Origin: Lactonifactor longoviformis DSM 17459
GTDB lineage: Bacteria > Bacillota > Clostridia > Lachnospirales > Lachnospiraceae
NCBI RefSeq assembly: GCF_900129135.1
Contig: NZ_FQVI01000005.1
Location: 71,437-135,436, forward strand
Direction of reading: 5' to 3'
Length of the DNA: 64,000 nucleotides
In this document: positions 54,022 to 62,908 of the stretch, in pieces
Numbering within the stretch: position 1 is the first letter of the stretch
Layout: the number at the start of each line of letters is the position of its first letter
The notes under the pieces: generated by a model
Told to the model about the DNA's origin: nothing
The model's database searches: none
The model's input: the letters and a program-made list of their open reading frames with translations, nothing else
Program-made: the position numbers and the translations under genes

Positions 54022-54702
54022 ATGAACCGCATTTTAATTATAGAAGACGACAGGGCTCTGAACCGGGGCCTGCAGTATGGATTCGGCCAGGAGGGCTGGC
54101 AGGTGAGGGGGGCTTATTCCGCGGAGGAGGGAAAAACTCTTTTTTTAACCGAGGGGTTTGATCTTGTGATTTTGGATGTAAATCTTCCCGGCAAAGATGG
54201 ATTTGAGTTCTGCCGCTGGGCCAGGGGGATACGAAGAGTTCCTATTATTTTCCTCACAGCCAGGGACCTTGAGGAAGACGCGGTAAAGGGCTATGACCTG
54301 GGGGCGGACGATTATGTGACAAAGCCGTTCAGTATGGTCCTGCTGAAGAGAAAAGCAGCAGCAGTTTTAAAGAGAACAAAAGGGGTAAAAAAGGAAGACA
54401 TTTATGAGGATGGGTATCTTTGGATTGATTTTATCAGGTTCAGGGCAGAGGTGCAGGGAAAAGAGGTGTTTTTTACTCCTACAGAGTATAAACTGCTGCG
54501 TGTTTTTATTGACAACAGGGGTCAGGTGCTCACCCATAAAATCCTGCTGGAAAGGATCTGGGACAGCAGCGGACAGTTTGTGGACAAGCATGCTCTGGCC
54601 GTTAATGTGAACCGGCTGCGCGGGAAGATTGAGGACGGGAAGCATAAGTACATTGCTACCGTCTATGGGATGGGATATCAGTGGACAGGAGAACAGGAGT
54701 GA
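54022..54702 (+). CDS. OmpR-family response regulator (BceR-like)
   Basis: The 226-residue regulator has a receiver domain (acidic residues at 9-10, phospho-acceptor Asp52 in LVILDVNLPG, Lys101 in VTKPFS) and a winged-helix DNA-binding domain ending in KYIATVYGMGYQWTG. GGAG precedes ATG. The kinase gene begins inside its stop codon (GTGA), and an ABC transporter follows, the usual order for systems that detect peptide antibiotics. Confidence 0.95.
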   Translation: MNRILIIEDDRALNRGLQYGFGQEGWQVRGAYSAEEGKTLFLTEGFDLVILDVNLPGKDGFEFCRWARGIRRVPIIFLTARDLEEDAVKGYDLGADDYVTKPFSMVLLKRKAAAVLKRTKGVKKEDIYEDGYLWIDFIRFRAEVQGKEVFFTPTEYKLLRVFIDNRGQVLTHKILLERIWDSSGQFVDKHALAVNVNRLRGKIEDGKHKYIATVYGMGYQWTGEQE

Positions 54703-55733
54703 CAAAGGACAAAACGGAACAAAGGAAAAGACTTTTAAAATGGTTCGGATTTGCCGTAGGGGCCATGACTTTAATAGGCGTGCTGTATGGGGGTCCGGGA
54801 AAGACAGCCAGACTTCTTGCAGCTCTGGGATATCTGGGAAGTCTGGGCATCTGGGCTGCCTATACCTGGTGCATTAAAAGGGATATCTGGAGGTTTACGG
54901 ATTCTATGGAGAAAAGTCTGGATTATATGATCCAGGGAAGGGAGGATCCGGAGTTTGATGAGACGGCAGAGAGCCAGCTTTCCAAGCTTCAGACAAAGCT
55001 GAAGCAGCTTTATGAGATACAGAATCATTATGTGCAGAGCAGCCTGGAGGAGAGAAAGAAGATGCAGGAGCTGGTATCAGACATTTCCCATCAGACCAGG
55101 ACACCGGTTTCCAACATCAAAATGTATGCGGAGATGCTGGGGGAGAAGTGTACAGACAGAGATACAGAAGAAGAGTTTCTGGCTCAGTTAAAAGAACAGG
55201 CTGACAAGCTGGATTTTCTGATACAGAGTCTGGTAAAAATGTCCCGGTTGGAGACAGGAATTCTGAAGATCCGTCAGGAGGAGACTCCCTTGTATGATAC
55301 CCTGGGCAGGGCGATTGGAAGCGTGTTGCCCAGGGCAGACCGCAAAGACATTCAGATATCTGTAGACTGTCCGGAGGAGCTTTTTATTTATCACGATCCC
55401 AGGTGGACGGAAGAAGCACTTTATAATATTTTGGACAACGGGGTAAAGTATACGGAACCCGGGGGGAAGATAGATGTCTCAGTGAGGGAACAGGAAATCT
55501 ATGCCCATATTACTATCCGGGACACGGGTAAGGGGATTGAAGAGAGCCGTCAGTGTAAAATCTTCGGAAGATTTTACCGGGAGCCTGAGGTCCGCGGTCA
55601 AGAGGGTGTCGGGATAGGACTGTATCTGGCCAGAGAAATTATCACCAGACAGAAAGGGTATATCGAGGTCCGGTCAGAAGCAGGGAGGGGAAGTTGTTTT
55701 CATATCTATCTGCCGGGAAAATCACAGAATTGA
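54699..55733 (+). CDS. Intramembrane-sensing histidine kinase (BceS-like)
   Basis: The 344-residue kinase starts at GTG 54699, overlapping the regulator stop by 4 bp. Two membrane helices (about 15-32 and 36-57) have almost no loop between them, so it cannot sense directly outside the cell; this is typical of kinases that receive the signal from the ABC transporter. The phospho-His is His131 in SDISHQTRTP, followed by HATPase motifs (ILDNGVKYTEPGG, DTGKGIEESRQ and GIGLYLAREI). Confidence 0.93.
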   Translation: MTKDKTEQRKRLLKWFGFAVGAMTLIGVLYGGPGKTARLLAALGYLGSLGIWAAYTWCIKRDIWRFTDSMEKSLDYMIQGREDPEFDETAESQLSKLQTKLKQLYEIQNHYVQSSLEERKKMQELVSDISHQTRTPVSNIKMYAEMLGEKCTDRDTEEEFLAQLKEQADKLDFLIQSLVKMSRLETGILKIRQEETPLYDTLGRAIGSVLPRADRKDIQISVDCPEELFIYHDPRWTEEALYNILDNGVKYTEPGGKIDVSVREQEIYAHITIRDTGKGIEESRQCKIFGRFYREPEVRGQEGVGIGLYLAREIITRQKGYIEVRSEAGRGSCFHIYLPGKSQN

Positions 55734-55810
55734 GAGATTAGCCGGCTGAGATAAGTTTGAGATATTTCTTTGATAAGCTGGGTCTATCAAAGAAAAAGGA
55801 GCTGAAAAGA

Positions 55811-56488
55811 ATGTCAGAAGAAGTTGTAAAAACTATAAAACTGAAGAAGTATTATGATATGGGAACCAATGTTGTGAAGGCGCTGGACGGCGTGGATCTC
55901 ACCATAGAGAAGGGGGAGTTTGCGGCTATTGTGGTGAAGTCCGGAAGCGGCAAGTCCACCCTTCTCCATATGCTGGGGGGCCTGGATACGCCCACTGAGG
56001 GTAAGGTTCTGGTGGGAGGCAGAGATCTGAGCCGGATGAACCGGGAGCAGCTTACTATTTTCCGGAGAAGGAAGGTAGGGTTTGTATTCCAGAGCTATAA
56101 TCTGGTGCCGGATCTGAATGTATATGAGAATATCACACTTCCCATTGAACTGGACGGAGGGCATATTGACCGCGGATTTATGGATACCCTCATGGGTGCC
56201 CTGGGGCTGGAAGAAAAAAGGGAGGTACTTCCCAACACCTTGTCGGGAGGGCAGCAGCAGAGAGTTGCCATAGCAAGGGCTCTTTCCACCAAGCCCGCTA
56301 TTGTGCTGGCGGATGAACCCACGGGTAATCTGGACAGCCAGACCAGCCACGATGTGCTGGGACTACTGAAAGCGGCTGCCCGGCAATTCCATCAGACTCT
56401 TGTGGTGATCACCCACGACAGTGATATCGCACAGCTTGCAGACAGAATTCTGCGGATAGAAGACGGCAGAATCGCCGACAGGGGGTGA
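55811..56488 (+). CDS. ABC transporter ATPase (BceA/MacB-like) with altered Walker A
   Basis: The 225-residue ATPase starts at ATG 55811, nine bases after AAAGGAG. It has signature LSGGQQQRVAIAR, Walker B IVLADEPTGNLD and an H-loop His in VVITHD. Walker A reads AIVVKSGSGKST, where the first glycine of the usual AIVGxSGSGKST is Val42; the later GSGKST, including the key Lys48, is intact. The protein may still bind ATP but more weakly, or the change may be a local variant. It pairs with the FtsX-type permease, whose gene overlaps it by 4 bp. Confidence 0.92.
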   Translation: MSEEVVKTIKLKKYYDMGTNVVKALDGVDLTIEKGEFAAIVVKSGSGKSTLLHMLGGLDTPTEGKVLVGGRDLSRMNREQLTIFRRRKVGFVFQSYNLVPDLNVYENITLPIELDGGHIDRGFMDTLMGALGLEEKREVLPNTLSGGQQQRVAIARALSTKPAIVLADEPTGNLDSQTSHDVLGLLKAAARQFHQTLVVITHDSDIAQLADRILRIEDGRIADRG

Positions 56489-58989
56489 GGGGAGTGCTGG
56501 AAAATAATAATCAGAGAATTATCCGCAGAATGGCAAAACGAAGCATGCACGGCAATACCAGGAGAAATAGTATTCTCATCGCCTCCATAGCCTTGTCTGC
56601 CTTTATGCTTATTACAGTGCTGACAGTGGGAATTACATATTTTAAAGCCCAGAGAGACCAGACAATCCGAATGTACGGGGGAGACCACGATGCGGTGCTT
56701 ATGGCACCCAGCGGGGATCAGATTGAAAAATGCAGAAAGGACAGAAGGATTGAAGAGGCAGGGCTGACTGTTAAATGTGCCAGTGCAGAGAGCAATGGAG
56801 TGGATGACAGCCTTCACACTACTTTTATATGGAGCGACGGGACTTACTGGGACGTACAGAAAAGGCCGGCTCTTAAGTGGATAAAGGGGGAGTATCCCAA
56901 ACTGGAGAATGAGCTAATGATATCCATGGGAGCGTTAAAAGAATGTGGCTCAGAAAATGGAAGGATCGGCGACCGCCTCACTCTCACATATGGAGATAAA
57001 AACGGAAAGCATAAGAAGGAATTTATTATCAGCGGTATCTATGAGGATTACAGTGGGGAGACTGCCGCATATGTATCCGAAAAGTTCTATAGGACTACGG
57101 GACACAAGCCGTCGGATGTCACAGCGGGAGTCATGTATTTGAGCTTTTCCCGTGCTCTTTTTACGGATAAACAGCTGGATACCTTTCGTGAGGAACTGAA
57201 TCTGGGGAAACAGCAGAGACTTTTCTATACAGGAATCACAGAGCATTCCCTGTCTGTATTCCTGGGGATCCTGGGTCTGGTATTTGTAACCTGTGTCTGC
57301 AGCTATCTTCTGGTGTATAATATTCTTTACCTTTCAGTCGCTAACAATATCCGGTATTATGGGCTGCTTCAAACTGTGGGTATGACAGAGAGGCAGATCC
57401 GCAGGATGCTTTACCGCCAGATGTTTCTCCTGGGGGGAACTGGAATTATGCTGGGGCTGGCAGTGGGCAGCGGAACGGCATTTATCATAATTCCTGGTAT
57501 TGTAAAGACAATTGGAATCCGGGGCGGAGCCGTTTCCGTATCCTTTCATCCTCTGGTGTATGCCGCTGCTGTTCTGGTGAGCTGTCTTACTATTTACTTT
57601 GGCAGCAGAAAACCGGCGAAAATTGCAGGGCGCATATCACCGGTTGAGGCGGTGAGATATACAGCGCCCGGAGGCAGCAGGAAAAAACGAAGGACCGGGA
57701 AGGGAAGCATTGCGGGAAGGATGGCCAGGACCAATCTTCTGAAAGACAGAAAAAGGTCTGGAATTGTAATTTTTTCCCTGACACTGAGTATATCCATATT
57801 TATCTGTGTAATTACGATTATCCAGAGTCAGGGGGCCAGAACCATGGTGTCTAATTTCATGGATTTTGATCTGGAATTGAGCAATGATACTCTGGGCAAA
57901 GAAGACGGGAGCCAGTACAGGCAGATCTTTGATAAGAATTTTATAACCGATCTGGAAGAGAGTAAGGGGATAAGGGAGATTTATCCTCTGTATCTGGATG
58001 AAATTACAGTGCCCTGGGAACCAGATTTTGCGGAGACCTGGATGCGGGAGGAATATGCTGCCTGGATGGATTACCCCTATGCGGAGGCAAGGGACGAATA
58101 TAAGAAGAACCCCGACAAATTTTATTCCTATATCACAGGGATAGATGAAATCCTGTTTGACCGGCTAAAGGAAACGCTATCTCAGCCAGTGGACAAAGAG
58201 GCCTTTTTGGCAGGGAAAGTGTGTATTCTCTACAGAAATGACCTTTCCCTTACAGACAAGGATATTGAGGGAAAGACACTGACCTTCTATCTGAAAAAGA
58301 CAGGGGAGGAGGGCAGTGTTACGCTTCCTATAGGAGGAATAACAGATGAGAGGTATTATTCACCTTACGCCGGTCTTGCTCCTGTGATTATTGTCAGCCA
58401 ACAATTTCTGCACCGTCTGAATCCGGAGGCATATATTCAGAAGCTGGGAATCTTGTACCAGGAGGAATATGACGAGTCTGCGGAGGCACAGGCTATGAGC
58501 ATTGCGGAAGAAAGTCCTTACAGGACGGATATTGAGAGCAGTTCCAAGATAGAAAGTATGAAACGTATAAAAGAATCCCAGGGGAATATGATGGAATTCG
58601 GACTTGGTATTGTCTTGATTCTGGCTCTCATCGGAATTATGAATTATGTAAACACAGTGTGCAGTAATATACAGAACCGGCTGGGAGAACTTGCTGTTCT
58701 TGAAAGCATTGGAATGACAGAATGGCAGATGAAAAAAATGCTTGTGCAGGAGGGGCTTTTATTTGCCGGAAGTTCTCTGCTTTTATCCTCCACAGTGGGC
58801 ATTGGAGTCACATATGTGATCTACCAGTCTGTGAATTACATGGATGTGGAATTCTATTTTCCGTTCATTCCGGTGCTGGGAGTTTATTTACTGGTAATCC
58901 TGGTGTGTATCTGCGTTCCTTTGATCCTGTACCATTGCAGCATCCGGGGGAAAAGTGCAGTTGAGAGACTGCGGGAGTGCCAGGGATGA
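56485..58989 (+). CDS. FtsX-family permease (BceB-like)
   Basis: The 834-residue membrane protein has two FtsX modules. One helix lies near residues 27-50, an extracellular part follows, then three helices in 250-375; the second half repeats this with a helix near 430, a large external domain (about 455-695), and three C-terminal helices. The GTG start at 56485 overlaps the ATPase stop (GTGA). Proteins of this class bind or expel lipid-linked peptides such as bacitracin or lantibiotics and feed the signal to the kinase. It is longer than typical BceB (about 650 residues), so the extracellular domain may have another target. Confidence 0.9.
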   Translation: MRGVLENNNQRIIRRMAKRSMHGNTRRNSILIASIALSAFMLITVLTVGITYFKAQRDQTIRMYGGDHDAVLMAPSGDQIEKCRKDRRIEEAGLTVKCASAESNGVDDSLHTTFIWSDGTYWDVQKRPALKWIKGEYPKLENELMISMGALKECGSENGRIGDRLTLTYGDKNGKHKKEFIISGIYEDYSGETAAYVSEKFYRTTGHKPSDVTAGVMYLSFSRALFTDKQLDTFREELNLGKQQRLFYTGITEHSLSVFLGILGLVFVTCVCSYLLVYNILYLSVANNIRYYGLLQTVGMTERQIRRMLYRQMFLLGGTGIMLGLAVGSGTAFIIIPGIVKTIGIRGGAVSVSFHPLVYAAAVLVSCLTIYFGSRKPAKIAGRISPVEAVRYTAPGGSRKKRRTGKGSIAGRMARTNLLKDRKRSGIVIFSLTLSISIFICVITIIQSQGARTMVSNFMDFDLELSNDTLGKEDGSQYRQIFDKNFITDLEESKGIREIYPLYLDEITVPWEPDFAETWMREEYAAWMDYPYAEARDEYKKNPDKFYSYITGIDEILFDRLKETLSQPVDKEAFLAGKVCILYRNDLSLTDKDIEGKTLTFYLKKTGEEGSVTLPIGGITDERYYSPYAGLAPVIIVSQQFLHRLNPEAYIQKLGILYQEEYDESAEAQAMSIAEESPYRTDIESSSKIESMKRIKESQGNMMEFGLGIVLILALIGIMNYVNTVCSNIQNRLGELAVLESIGMTEWQMKKMLVQEGLLFAGSSLLLSSTVGIGVTYVIYQSVNYMDVEFYFPFIPVLGVYLLVILVCICVPLILYHCSIRGKSAVERLRECQG

Positions 58990-59025
58990 AAAACGGCTCC
59001 GGGGGGTGTGCATTTCCCGGAGCCG
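58988..59025 (-). terminator. Terminator of the purine permease gene
   Basis: CGGCTCCGGG and CCCGGAGCCG form a stem with a 12-nt loop. On the minus strand a T-run follows (A-run at 58988-58993 on plus). It lies at the end of the minus-strand gene and overlaps the plus-strand permease stop. Confidence 0.8.
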
Positions 59026-59057
59026 CTGCTGTATGGAGAACTTTCTGTGCTGCTTTA

Positions 59058-60452
59058 TTAAATCAGAATATATTTCAGTACAAATAAAATGGCCAGTATA
59101 TACATAAGTAAACTGATTTTCTTTTCTTTCACTTTGCCTGTTGCCAGATTGATTACCACGTAAGAGATAACGCCCATGGCAATGCCCTCAGAGATACTGT
59201 ACATAAAAGGCATGGCAATGATGCAGATATAGGCTGGAATTGCCTCTGTGAAATCATCAAAATTAATTTTAGTAATAGATGTTATCATTAGGAATCCCAC
59301 AATAATAAGTGCCGGTGCAGTGGCGAAGGACGGGATTGCCAGAAAGATAGGTGACAGAAACAGGGACAATCCGAAGAGAATGGCGGCCACTACAGAAGTA
59401 AGCCCGGTTCTTCCTCCTTCGGAGACACCTGCTGCACTCTCCACAAAGGTGGTAGTCGTAGAGGTACCCAGCACAGCGCCTACGGAGGTACCAACCGCGT
59501 CTGCCATCAAAGCACCCTTAATCTTGGGAAGTTTTCCGTCTTTGTCCAGCATATCTGCCTTGGATGCGACACCTATCAGAGTTCCAAGCGTGTCGAAGAG
59601 ATCCACAAAGAGGAAAGCAAATATAATTACAAGGAAATTCACTGAAAAAATCCCCTTAAAATCCATGTGCATAAAGGTAGGGGCAAGACTGGGCACAGAA
59701 AGACCGCCTGCAAAGCTTGGTATCACACTGAACATTCCCAGTTCCGCGTCAGGTACATAAAGTCCTGTCAGCTCACAGATAATTCCCAGAACCCATGTGG
59801 CAAGAATACCCCACAGAATATTGCCTTTAATATTTTTAGCTACCAGGATAGCTGTGATTAGGACCCCAATGAGTGCCAGCACAACAGTGATGCCTACGGA
59901 ACGGAAGGTGCCGTCACCCAGTGCGCCCTTAAATGAATAGACAGAGACCAAAGTGGCGCTTCCCACAACAATTTTCGCGTTCTGCAGTCCGATAAAAGCG
60001 ATAAAAAGCCCGATACCTACAGAAACCGCGTGCTTCAGATTCATAGGGATCGCATTAAAGATAGCCTCCCGGACATTTGTGAGCGATAATATAATAAATA
60101 TAATACCCTCCGTAAATACTGCTGCCAGAGCCATCTGCCAGCTATACCCCATCTGCATGACAACCGTATAGGCAAAGTAAGCATTCAGCCCCATGCCTGG
60201 TGCCAGGACAAAGGGATAATTAGAAAAAGCAGCCATTAACAAAGTGGCTATAAGAGCCGCCAGCGCTGTAGCGGTAAAAACCGCGCCGCTGTCCATCCCC
60301 GTCTCCCCCAGAATATTGGGGTTCACGGCCAGAATATAGGCCATCGTCATAAACGTAGTGATACCCGCAACAACCTCTGTTTTCACTGTCGTGTGATTTT
60401 CTTTCAAGTGAAAAATTTTTTCCAAAGCATTGCCTTTTTCTCCTGAACTCAT
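59058..60452 (-). CDS. NCS2 purine permease (AzgA/PbuG-type guanine/hypoxanthine)
   Basis: The 464-residue protein has twelve to fourteen hydrophobic segments and the family stretches TFMTMAYILAVNP, LAPGMGLNAYFAYTVV and TTTFVESAAGVSEGGRTGL. It moves guanine or hypoxanthine with protons. I start at ATG 60452, although a TTG two codons earlier is closer to GGAGG. A purine riboswitch and terminator precede it, so expression falls when the base is plentiful. No other purine gene is adjacent. Confidence 0.95.
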   Translation of the reverse strand: MSSGEKGNALEKIFHLKENHTTVKTEVVAGITTFMTMAYILAVNPNILGETGMDSGAVFTATALAALIATLLMAAFSNYPFVLAPGMGLNAYFAYTVVMQMGYSWQMALAAVFTEGIIFIILSLTNVREAIFNAIPMNLKHAVSVGIGLFIAFIGLQNAKIVVGSATLVSVYSFKGALGDGTFRSVGITVVLALIGVLITAILVAKNIKGNILWGILATWVLGIICELTGLYVPDAELGMFSVIPSFAGGLSVPSLAPTFMHMDFKGIFSVNFLVIIFAFLFVDLFDTLGTLIGVASKADMLDKDGKLPKIKGALMADAVGTSVGAVLGTSTTTTFVESAAGVSEGGRTGLTSVVAAILFGLSLFLSPIFLAIPSFATAPALIIVGFLMITSITKINFDDFTEAIPAYICIIAMPFMYSISEGIAMGVISYVVINLATGKVKEKKISLLMYILAILFVLKYILI

Positions 60453-60555
60453 ATTCAATTTTCCTCCATTCCTCCATCGCCTAAAAGGCTACATAATGTG
60501 TACTCCGCACTCTGGAAAAGCCGCTGAAGCCTTCTTAGGGGACAAAAAAAGCAAT

Positions 60556-60604
60556 AAAAAAACCACCGGTAAGTTCCTTTATTTCCACAACGGCATAGCC
60601 AGTG
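60556..60604 (-). terminator. Riboswitch-controlled terminator
   Basis: On the minus strand CACTGG (5' arm, 60599-60604) can pair with CCGGTG (3' arm, 60564-60569), followed by a T-run. AAGTTTT at the aptamer end can pair instead with GGAACTT inside the leader, giving an antiterminator. The alternative pairing is by eye. Confidence 0.65.
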
Positions 60605-60607
60605 AAA

Positions 60608-60670
60608 ACTTATAGGCAACTATTACGGTAGTTGGTAGAAACGCCCATCCAATTATGGGTATATATAAGT
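60608..60670 (-). promoter_or_regulatory. Purine riboswitch aptamer, C74 (guanine-type), variant
   Basis: Read on the minus strand, P1 is ACTTATA/TATAAGT, P2 CCCAT/ATGGG, the J2/3 core GTTTCTACC is exact, P3 is CAACTA/TAGTTG, and the loops keep GG and CC for the kissing contact. The base in the discriminator position is C, as in guanine-type switches. However, the strand after P3 is GCCTA where the family normally has GACTA, and both loops have six rather than seven bases. The nearby gene is a purine permease, which supports the call. Confidence 0.85.
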
Positions 60671-60705
60671 TCTATGTACGAAATATTCAATTTTGACCAA
60701 TTGGT

Positions 60706-60744
60706 ACTATAAGAACCATACCATATTGCACAAGAGTTAGTCAA
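60706..60744 (-). promoter_or_regulatory. Promoter of the riboswitch-purine permease unit
   Basis: On the minus strand TTGACT (60739-60744) lies 18 bp from TATGGT (60715-60720), with a second -10 candidate TATAGT (60706-60711). Either would start transcription before the aptamer. Confidence 0.55.
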
Positions 60745-60772
60745 GGCGAATGTAAAAGGGGGCAAAAAAAGG

Positions 60773-60804
60773 GGGACGTGTTCTTTTTAGAAAGAACACG
60801 TCCC
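60773..60804. repeat. REP-like hairpin repeat
   Basis: GGGACGTGTTCTTT and AAAGAACACGTCCC are 14-nt perfect arms around TTAG. Similar GGGACGTGTTCTTT hairpins occur in many genomes next to IS200/IS605-type transposases. No transposase is present here, and the copy number cannot be checked. The following 60 bases add further short GTCCC/GGGT repeats. Confidence 0.7.
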
Positions 60805-60924
60805 AAAATCGAACAGGGGTGTCCCAAAATGGATTAGACCTGTCCCTTGTGTTTTCCCCCACAGAGTGTTATCTTTTACTTAGAAAAGGGTTTATATAAT
60901 ACGAATAACTGCGGAGGAGATGTT

Positions 60925-61608
60925 ATGATGTTTATGGAGTCGGAATTGATTAGGATTTTGAGGGAACAGGGAGCATCCCTGGTTGGTTTTGGTGATTTGA
61001 GCCGCTTTGAGACAGGAGGTATGCCGTACGGGGTATCGATTGCCCTGAAGCTTCCAAAGGAGATTGTAAGGGGAATCGCCCACGGGCCTACCCGGGAATA
61101 CTTTGATACATATCATAAGTGGAATGCGAGGCTGGATGCTCTGGCACGTCTTGGAGCGGACTATCTGAAAAGCTGCGGGTATCAGGCTGTTGGCCAGACC
61201 TCAGATGTTGTGAAGCAGGACAGCCAGTACCGCACAAAGCTCCCTCATAAAACAGTGGCGGTTCAGAGCGGGCTGGGGTGGATCGGGAAGTGTGCTCTTT
61301 TGGTTACCAAGGAATACGGCAGTGCCGTCCGTCTTACTTCCATACTGACGGATGCACCTGTAACCTGTGCCTCTCCTGTGGCTGCATCCGCCTGCGGTTC
61401 CTGCCGCATCTGCCAGGAGGCCTGTCCCGGGACGGCGGTCAAAGGTGAGGTATGGGAGCCGGGCATGGCCAGAGAGAAGCTGTATGATTTTGCCAGATGC
61501 AGAGATACTGCCAGGAAGATTTCAGGGGAGAACATCGGGGAGGATATAACACTCTGCGGGAAATGTATAGAGGTCTGTCCTTACACTCAGAAATATATAA
61601 AGAGATAG
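60925..61608 (+). CDS. QueG-like 4Fe-4S double-cluster protein
   Basis: The 227-residue protein starts at ATG 60925, seven bases after GGAGG. The C-terminal third has two cysteine groups, CGSCRICQEACPGTAV and LCGKCIEVCPYTQ, each ligating a 4Fe-4S cluster. The N-terminal part shares TSDVVKQDSQYRTKLPHKTVA and GLGWIGKCALLVT with epoxyqueuosine reductase QueG, but at 227 residues it lacks the usual HEAT-repeat C-terminus of QueG (about 300-380 residues). It may be a related reductase. A TATAAT at 60895-60900 may serve as its -10. Confidence 0.82.
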   Translation: MMFMESELIRILREQGASLVGFGDLSRFETGGMPYGVSIALKLPKEIVRGIAHGPTREYFDTYHKWNARLDALARLGADYLKSCGYQAVGQTSDVVKQDSQYRTKLPHKTVAVQSGLGWIGKCALLVTKEYGSAVRLTSILTDAPVTCASPVAASACGSCRICQEACPGTAVKGEVWEPGMAREKLYDFARCRDTARKISGENIGEDITLCGKCIEVCPYTQKYIKR

Positions 61609-61621
61609 AGATAAGGAAACC

Positions 61622-61644
61622 CCGGCTGTTATAAGTACAGCCGG
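61622..61644. terminator. Terminator between convergent genes
   Basis: CCGGCTGT and ACAGCCGG pair around a 7-nt loop, with AAC/GTT extending the stem. A weak T-rich tail follows on plus. Confidence 0.6.
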
Positions 61645-61660
61645 AGTTGTTACACGGTTT

Positions 61661-62908
61661 TTATTTGCTGATATGTCTGCAGTAGGAGATAACCGTGAGC
61701 AGGAGGAACAAAGGGACTTCTATCGCTGCTGCAATAAGCATAATTTGTCCTGGCAGGAAGCTAGCATCCCCCAGATGCAGGAATTCAAAGCTGATTAATG
61801 TATAGAAAAAGCTGTTGCTCATACCCGTTCCCCCGGAAGGCAGCAGACAGCGGATCCATTTGGTCACCTCTCCCCCAAAAAACATGTACAGAAAGGAGGG
61901 GGCTACCAAAAATACAATGGACAAACCAATGGCTGTAGTATTGCTGCGGCATTTGGAGGACAGAAAAAGGGTGAAACTTACGGTAGACAGAAGGGTTAAA
62001 AAGCCTGCAAGAATCACCAGGTTCTGCACCTGCCCCAGGTTCAGCGCAGTCAGACAGACGGAAGATTCAATAATCTGCAGGGAAGTATTCCTGCATTCCC
62101 ACCCAAAGGCAGTGTTGGAGATTAGCGTAAATACGCCAATGCAAACGGCAAAAGTTACTGTAAAAATCAGCAGGGCAGAGGAAATTTTGACAGCAGCAAG
62201 ATGCAGTTTTCCATATCTGGTACACCGGATGATATCGTCCGCCCCTGTCTGATAGTCTGCCGTGAACACAGTTGAGGCAATAAAAGTGCAGATAAGTATC
62301 AGCAGAAATATGCAAAGCCCTACGTATTCAAGTGCGTTGGAATCGTATCCGGGATAGTATTCGTATGGGAAGGTAACCTTTTCAAAGAGTGTATCCGCAA
62401 TTTGCTGCGCGGAAGGATAGTCTGTTTGCTCCATTTTCATAAGCTCCTTCAGATGAACGGGGCATTGTTCATAAAATCCCATTGCATCTTCACTGCTCAG
62501 TTCGGAGGCTTCCCTTGCTGCGCCCGTTTTTGGATCAACATAGACCTCCCGCATTCTCATAATCAGGGGACCCAGAGGATAGATGTTTTGGTTGTAGATG
62601 TCCAGAGAAAAATCGGGATCATTAATGTCTCCATAGGCTTTCTCCGTTTCCTGATACTGAAAGAGAGCTTTTGAGAGCAATTCCGGCGTGATGACGCCCG
62701 AAAAGTCTTTCCGGTTTTCCTTTTTCATCTGAATGGCATCAAGCCCTGTGATCGTGACCTCCTGCCCCTTATCATCAAGATATGTGTACGTGACAAAGGA
62801 TACAGGGAAGTATGCCATCAATACAGAGAGGAACAGTGCAACCGGCAGCAGGATTCTTACGCAACGTGTCTTCAGCACACGTTTTAATTCAGCTTTCCAT
62901 AAACTCAT
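61661..62908 (-). CDS. ABC-2-type exporter permease, second copy
   Basis: The 415-residue protein has one N-terminal helix (about 17-36), a long loop of about 150 residues, and six C-terminal helices (LEYVGLCIFLLILICTFIAS, LLIFTVTFAVCIGVFTLIS and others). The layout matches the permease at 52704-53933. The start ATG 62908 lies inside the ATPase gene, which overlaps it by 20 bp. With that ATPase it makes an exporter. Confidence 0.88.
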   Translation of the reverse strand: MSLWKAELKRVLKTRCVRILLPVALFLSVLMAYFPVSFVTYTYLDDKGQEVTITGLDAIQMKKENRKDFSGVITPELLSKALFQYQETEKAYGDINDPDFSLDIYNQNIYPLGPLIMRMREVYVDPKTGAAREASELSSEDAMGFYEQCPVHLKELMKMEQTDYPSAQQIADTLFEKVTFPYEYYPGYDSNALEYVGLCIFLLILICTFIASTVFTADYQTGADDIIRCTRYGKLHLAAVKISSALLIFTVTFAVCIGVFTLISNTAFGWECRNTSLQIIESSVCLTALNLGQVQNLVILAGFLTLLSTVSFTLFLSSKCRSNTTAIGLSIVFLVAPSFLYMFFGGEVTKWIRCLLPSGGTGMSNSFFYTLISFEFLHLGDASFLPGQIMLIAAAIEVPLFLLLTVISYCRHISK

